From Kribbella jiaozuonensis (GTDB taxonomy: Bacteria > Actinomycetota > Actinomycetes > Propionibacteriales > Kribbellaceae): a DNA stretch of 64,000 nt. The DNA is taken from contig NZ_SZPZ01000006.1 of the NCBI RefSeq assembly GCF_005233875.1, forward strand, positions 62,001 to 126,000, written 5' to 3'. Position 1 is the stretch's first letter. Each line of letters begins with the position of its first letter. Below are positions 57,484 to 64,000 of the stretch, in pieces. Below the pieces are notes generated by a model. That model was given only the letters and a program-made list of their open reading frames with translations, was not told where the DNA came from and made no database searches. Position numbers and translations under genes: made by a program.

Positions 57484-58761
57484 ATGACGGATCTGCCGGC
57501 CTACCTGCGGCCTTTCGTCTTGGGGGTTCTGGATGGTCCTGATGTACGTGTCGATCGCTTGGGGGAGATCGACCTGTACCGCCCGCCCGGGACCGCCCGA
57601 GGCGGTGCAATTCTCTTTGTGCACGGGGGTCCTGGACCCGCCGGTCTCGAGGTCATGCCTCGGGAGTGGCCGGTCTACAAGGGCTATGCGACCGCGGCCG
57701 CCAGGCGAGGCCTGGTAGCAGCGGTCGTCGACCACAGCCTGATCCACGGTCTCGACCGGCTGGTCGCGGCCGCGGACGAGGTGGAGGCCGCGGTCGGCGT
57801 ACTGCGTTCTGATCCGCGGGTGGACCCTGATCGGGTCGGTCTGTGGTTCTTCTCCGGCGCGGGCCTGCTGGCCGGGGAGTGGCTGGACAGCCGCCCCGAC
57901 TGGTTGCGGTTCGTCGCCCTGACCTACCCCCTGCTCGCCACCCCGCCCGGTGTCGACGATTTGGTTACCGCCGCCGAAGTGATCGGCAAACACAAGGACC
58001 TGCCGGTGCTGCTGACGAGAGCTGGACTCGAGCGTGAGGAGCTCGCCGGTCCGGTCGCGGAGTTCGTTTCCGCGGGTGGCGCCGCGCTGGACATCATCGA
58101 CGTACCGAAAGGGCACCACGGGTTCGACATGCTCGACCACACCGAAGAATCACGCGCCGCCGTCACCAAGGCTCTCGACTGGGCCATCGCCCACCTCGGC
58201 GAGGAGCCCGGTGACGACGGCAAGCTCCTCGTCCCACCCCCAGCCGCCAAGAAGACGACCTCGACCCGGCGGACGCCGTCCGCCGCCAAACCGGCCACAG
58301 CGGTCGAGGAGGCCCCTGCCGGCCCCGCTACCCGGCAGACCCCGCCCCCGGCCCCCAAGGCCACTCCAGCTCCCGCAGCACCGGTTCAGGCCCCGCTGGC
58401 CGACCTGGGGATGGCGACGGTCGCGGCCGTCACCGCCGACACCCCGGCCGCCCGGGTGATCAGCCGCGAGCACGCCGCCTTCGACGCGCACGACCTCGAG
58501 GCCTTCCTGGCGATGTACTCGCCGACCGCGCGGATCCAGCTCGCCGACGGCACCGAGCTGAAGGGCCGGCGGTTCCTGCGCGAGCACTACAGCCCGCGCT
58601 TCAACGCCGGCCAGTGCAAGACCGAAGTGGTCCAGCGACTGATGCTGGGGGAGTGGGTCGTCGAGCACGTCGTGTCGTACGACGACGGCGGGAGCACCCC
58701 GCAGCTCGGTCTCTACCGTGTCGTCGACGGCCTGATCACCGACGTCGAGTTCCGCGCCTGA
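57484..58761 (+). CDS. Alpha/beta hydrolase fused to SnoaL-like domain
   Basis: A 425-residue two-domain protein. The N-terminal ~245 residues are an alpha/beta hydrolase, dienelactone-hydrolase-like: ILFVHGGPGPAG oxyanion loop, nucleophile elbow FFSGAG, and His in GHHGFD. A ~70-residue Pro/Ala/Thr-rich linker follows. The C-terminal ~110 residues are SnoaL/NTF2-like (HAAFDAHDLEAFLAMYSPTARIQL). It is cytosolic and its substrate unknown. Such nuclear-transport-factor-like folds bind small hydrophobic molecules. The gene stands alone between rpoC and rpsL. Confidence 0.8.
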   Translation: MTDLPAYLRPFVLGVLDGPDVRVDRLGEIDLYRPPGTARGGAILFVHGGPGPAGLEVMPREWPVYKGYATAAARRGLVAAVVDHSLIHGLDRLVAAADEVEAAVGVLRSDPRVDPDRVGLWFFSGAGLLAGEWLDSRPDWLRFVALTYPLLATPPGVDDLVTAAEVIGKHKDLPVLLTRAGLEREELAGPVAEFVSAGGAALDIIDVPKGHHGFDMLDHTEESRAAVTKALDWAIAHLGEEPGDDGKLLVPPPAAKKTTSTRRTPSAAKPATAVEEAPAGPATRQTPPPAPKATPAPAAPVQAPLADLGMATVAAVTADTPAARVISREHAAFDAHDLEAFLAMYSPTARIQLADGTELKGRRFLREHYSPRFNAGQCKTEVVQRLMLGEWVVEHVVSYDDGGSTPQLGLYRVVDGLITDVEFRA

Positions 58762-58772
58762 CCTGATTCGAG

Positions 58773-58817
58773 CAGGGCCCCTGGAAGCGTTTGCCAAGGC
58801 TCACCCCGGGGGCCCTG
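58773..58817 (+). terminator. Inverted repeat after the hydrolase gene
   Basis: CAGGGCCCC (58773-58781) pairs with GGGGCCCTG (58809-58817) across a 27-nt loop. A probable terminator separating this gene from the str operon promoter. Confidence 0.45.
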
Positions 58818-58863
58818 TACACTAGAAAAGCGGAAGCTCCTCGACCGCGGTTGATTACTCATT

Positions 58864-58892
58864 TTGACCGTGCTTGAGGCACCCGCTAGTCT
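58864..58892 (+). promoter_or_regulatory. Promoter of the rpsL (str) operon
   Basis: TTGACC (58864-58869) and TAGTCT (58887-58892) are separated by exactly 17 bp, close to the housekeeping consensus, giving a ~190-nt leader before rpsL. The 328-bp gap otherwise holds the upstream terminator and the shared leader element. Confidence 0.75.
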
Positions 58893-59018
58893 TAACGATC
58901 GTGCCCGGGGTCTTCCTTGGGCCGTCATGCGTGCCCCTCGTCCAACGGGTCGGGCCGCGTGGCACGGGACTTCCTGCCGACAGTCTTGAGATTAAGGCCC
59001 CGGTACGCCCGTGCGCAC

Positions 59019-59042
59019 GCGACACACCCGACCGCGGGGGTC
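59019..59042 (+). promoter_or_regulatory. 24-nt leader element shared by rpsL and rpsJ (copy 1)
   Basis: This 24-nt stretch in the rpsL leader is identical to 63691-63714 in the rpsJ leader. It contains ACCC and GGGT segments able to form a small hairpin. It lies 47 nt before the rpsL GTG, and both copies lie about 45 nt before their genes. Confidence 0.8.
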
Positions 59043-59089
59043 AGGTAAGAGCAACAAACCCAGCCGGACGACAGAAAGAGACCCACGCG

Positions 59090-59464
59090 GTGCCCACCAT
59101 TAACCAGCTGGTCCGCAAGGGCCGCCAGGACAAGGTGTCCAAGAACAAGACGCCGGCCCTGAAGGGTTCCCCTCAGCGTCGTGGTGTGTGCACGCGCGTC
59201 TACACGACCACGCCGAAGAAGCCGAACTCGGCGCTTCGTAAGGTTGCGCGTGTCCGCCTGACCAGCGGTATCGAGGTCACCGCCTACATTCCCGGCGTCG
59301 GCCACAACCTGCAGGAGCACTCGATCGTGCTCGTCCGCGGCGGCCGCGTGAAGGACCTCCCCGGTGTCCGGTACAAGATCATCCGCGGTTCGCTCGACAC
59401 CCAGGGTGTGAAGAACCGGAAGCAGGCTCGCAGCCTCTACGGCGCGAAGAAGGAGAAGAGCTAA
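59090..59464 (+). CDS. rpsL: 30S ribosomal protein S12
   Basis: A 124-residue S12. The decoding-site loops TTPKKPNSALRKVARVRL and PGVGHNLQEHS are wild type; the lysines whose change gives streptomycin resistance (in PKKPNS and RVKDLPG) are present. GTG 59090 is chosen over an upstream extension that reads through the leader. It overlaps rpsG by 1 nt (TAATG). Confidence 0.98.
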   Translation: MPTINQLVRKGRQDKVSKNKTPALKGSPQRRGVCTRVYTTTPKKPNSALRKVARVRLTSGIEVTAYIPGVGHNLQEHSIVLVRGGRVKDLPGVRYKIIRGSLDTQGVKNRKQARSLYGAKKEKS

Positions 59465-59934
59465 TGCCGCGCAAGGGTCCCGCCCCGAAGCGCCCGGTCA
59501 TCATCGACCCGGTCTACAGTTCGCCGCTCGTCACCCAGTTGATCTCGAAGATCCTGGTCGACGGCAAGAAGCAGATCGCGCAGAGCATCGTCTACAACGC
59601 CCTCGAGGGCACCCGGACGAAGACCGGCACCGACCCGGTGATCACGCTGAAGCGTGCGCTGGACAACGTGAAGCCGAGCATCGAGGTGAAGAGCCGCCGC
59701 GTCGGTGGTGCCACCTACCAGGTGCCGATCGAGGTCAAGCCGGGTCGTTCGACCACGCTGGCCCTGCGCTGGCTCACGTCGTACTCGCGGGCCCGTCGGG
59801 AGAAGACCATGTCCGAGCGGCTGATGAACGAGATCCTGGACGCGTCCAACGGTCTCGGTGCGTCGGTGAAGCGCCGCGAGGACACGCACAAGATGGCCGA
59901 AGCCAACAAGGCTTTCGCCCACTACCGCTGGTGA
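59464..59934 (+). CDS. rpsG: 30S ribosomal protein S7
   Basis: A 156-residue S7, the primary 16S rRNA 3'-domain organiser, with typical ends MPRKGPAPKRPV and NKAFAHYRW. ATG 59464 overlaps rpsL. S7 is the usual autoregulator of the str operon. fusA follows after 71 bp. Confidence 0.98.
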   Translation: MPRKGPAPKRPVIIDPVYSSPLVTQLISKILVDGKKQIAQSIVYNALEGTRTKTGTDPVITLKRALDNVKPSIEVKSRRVGGATYQVPIEVKPGRSTTLALRWLTSYSRARREKTMSERLMNEILDASNGLGASVKRREDTHKMAEANKAFAHYRW

Positions 59935-60005
59935 TCCGGGGTCCGATCCGGACCCCAGCGTTCACCCCTTTGACGCAAGACAGAATCGAGAGGTAGACCA
60001 CCGAG

Positions 60006-62117
<2,112 letters not shown>

Positions 62118-62191
62118 TCTCTCGCTCCTGACCACCACACCCCAAGCGCGTCGGCGTACGGCGTAGTCAACATTTATCTAGGAGGGCCCCA

Positions 62192-63385
<1,194 letters not shown>

Positions 63386-63391
63386 TCACAC

Positions 63392-63433
63392 GAGGTCCGC
63401 GAGGGCTCGCACCACTGAGCCCCCGCGGACCTC
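63392..63433 (+). terminator. Terminator after tuf
   Basis: GAGGTCCGCGAGGGCTC (63392-63408) pairs with GAGCCCCCGCGGACCTC (63417-63433) with one A-C mismatch and an 8-nt loop, 6 bp after the tuf stop. The S10 operon therefore has its own promoter. Confidence 0.9.
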
Positions 63434-63490
63434 TGCTTTGCGCCTGATCCGGCGCTCAGGTGGTACCGGATCAGGCGGAAAGCCACCCGA

Positions 63491-63523
63491 TTGGCGTTTC
63501 GGCGCCGATCTCTGGCACAATAT
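63491..63523 (+). promoter_or_regulatory. Candidate rpsJ (S10 operon) promoter region
   Basis: An AT-rich -10-like CAATAT (63518-63523) stands out; TTGGCG (63491-63496) is upstream but with a long 21-bp spacer. Transcription from here would give a ~230-nt S10 leader. Confidence 0.35.
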
Positions 63524-63690
63524 TCAGGTTGCTCAGGCGAGGCCGCCGGGGCGCGCCCCAGACTGTCGTCTGGCTGGTGCGCCGGACCGGAGACCATGCC
63601 GAGGTTCGGTCCGAGACCGGGCCCCGATCACCATCCCAGGTCGAAGAAGCGGTGGGTCACGCGCGTGCCGCGCAGTATTGCACCGGTTTG

Positions 63691-63714
63691 GCGACACACC
63701 CGACCGCGGGGGTC
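63691..63714 (+). promoter_or_regulatory. 24-nt leader element shared by rpsL and rpsJ (copy 2)
   Basis: Identical to 59019-59042 in the rpsL leader, ending 44 nt before the rpsJ ATG. Outside the 24 nt the two leaders differ apart from a short following GAGCAAC. Suggests common post-transcriptional control of the str and S10 operons. Confidence 0.8.
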
Positions 63715-63758
63715 GGAGCAACGCACCGAAAGACGATAGAGAAGGACGAAGCGAAGCG

Positions 63759-64000
63759 ATGGCGGGACAAAAGATCCGCATCCGGCTGAAGGCCTACGAC
63801 CACGAGGTCATCGACAGCTCGGCACGCAAGATTGTCGACACGGTGACGCGTACTGGTGCGAAGGTTGCTGGCCCGGTGCCGTTGCCGACGGAAAAGAACG
63901 TGTTCTGCGTCATCCGCTCGCCGCACAAGTACAAGGACAGCCGCGAGCACTTCGAGATGCGCACCCACAAGCGGCTCATCGACATCATCGACCCCACGCC
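63759..64000 (+). CDS. rpsJ: 30S ribosomal protein S10 (partial, runs off the window)
   Basis: The first 80 codons of S10 (usual length about 102), beginning MAGQKIRIRLKAYDHEVIDSSARKI-type sequence and containing GPVPLPTEKNVFCVIRSPHKYKDSREHFEMRTHKR, the tRNA/NusB-binding loop region. ATG 63759 follows GAAGGACGAAG. S10 is first gene of the S10 ribosomal operon and also NusE. Confidence 0.97.
   Translation, partial: MAGQKIRIRLKAYDHEVIDSSARKIVDTVTRTGAKVAGPVPLPTEKNVFCVIRSPHKYKDSREHFEMRTHKRLIDIIDPT

Overview
The window is high-GC actinobacterial chromosome. It carries the conserved ribosomal/RNA-polymerase neighbourhood in its usual order: tRNA-Thr, tRNA-Met, rpmG, hadA-hadB-murB; then tRNA-Trp, secE, nusG, rplK, rplA; then rplJ, rplL; then rpoB, rpoC, rpsL, rpsG, fusA, tuf and the start of rpsJ. 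GTG and TTG starts, ATGA-type overlaps, probable leaderless transcripts and very GC-rich third codon positions all fit Actinomycetota. Gene content (a complete Mce importer, sugar ABC genes without an ATPase, many XRE/IclR/RpiR regulators) suggests a soil Nocardioidaceae/Kribbella-type organism. That assignment is inference.

Between the conserved blocks lie accessory modules. At 5.0-12.6 kb is a sugar-uptake operon: Tat lipoprotein binding protein, two permeases, an unrecognised propeller-like protein, an RpiR regulator and a large FAD oxidoreductase. At 12.6-15.9 kb a translationally coupled XRE-TPR regulator, 2H phosphoesterase and winged-helix protein face a small unknown gene, and the divergent promoter region holds phased GGGGCA repeats. 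At 15.9-19.7 kb are a TrpB-like enzyme, an adenosine-deaminase-family enzyme and an aspartate aminotransferase.

The rplA-rplJ interval (22.8-37.2 kb) is filled with accessory genes. A formyltransferase is coupled to an FMN alpha-hydroxyacid oxidase. A PheS/FDX-ACB fusion sits behind a leaderless poly-cysteine leader ORF that looks like a cysteine-responsive attenuator. A two-component operon follows. A divergent IclR-controlled cluster (KDPG aldolase, D-aminoacylase, fold-III PLP dehydratase, KDG kinase, IclR, RidA) together fits catabolism of N-acetyl-D-glucosaminate (oxidised GlcNAc) to pyruvate and glyceraldehyde-3-phosphate. An IclR/MFS pair ends the block.

The rplL-rpoB interval holds a complete mce operon (ATPase, two YrbE permeases, MceA-F, two Mce-associated proteins). 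A 163-bp near-palindrome between mceA and mceB would fold over the mceA stop codon and the mceB ribosome-binding site. RpoB has Asn where most bacteria have the rifampicin-determining Ser531. The rpsL and rpsJ leaders share an identical 24-nt element.
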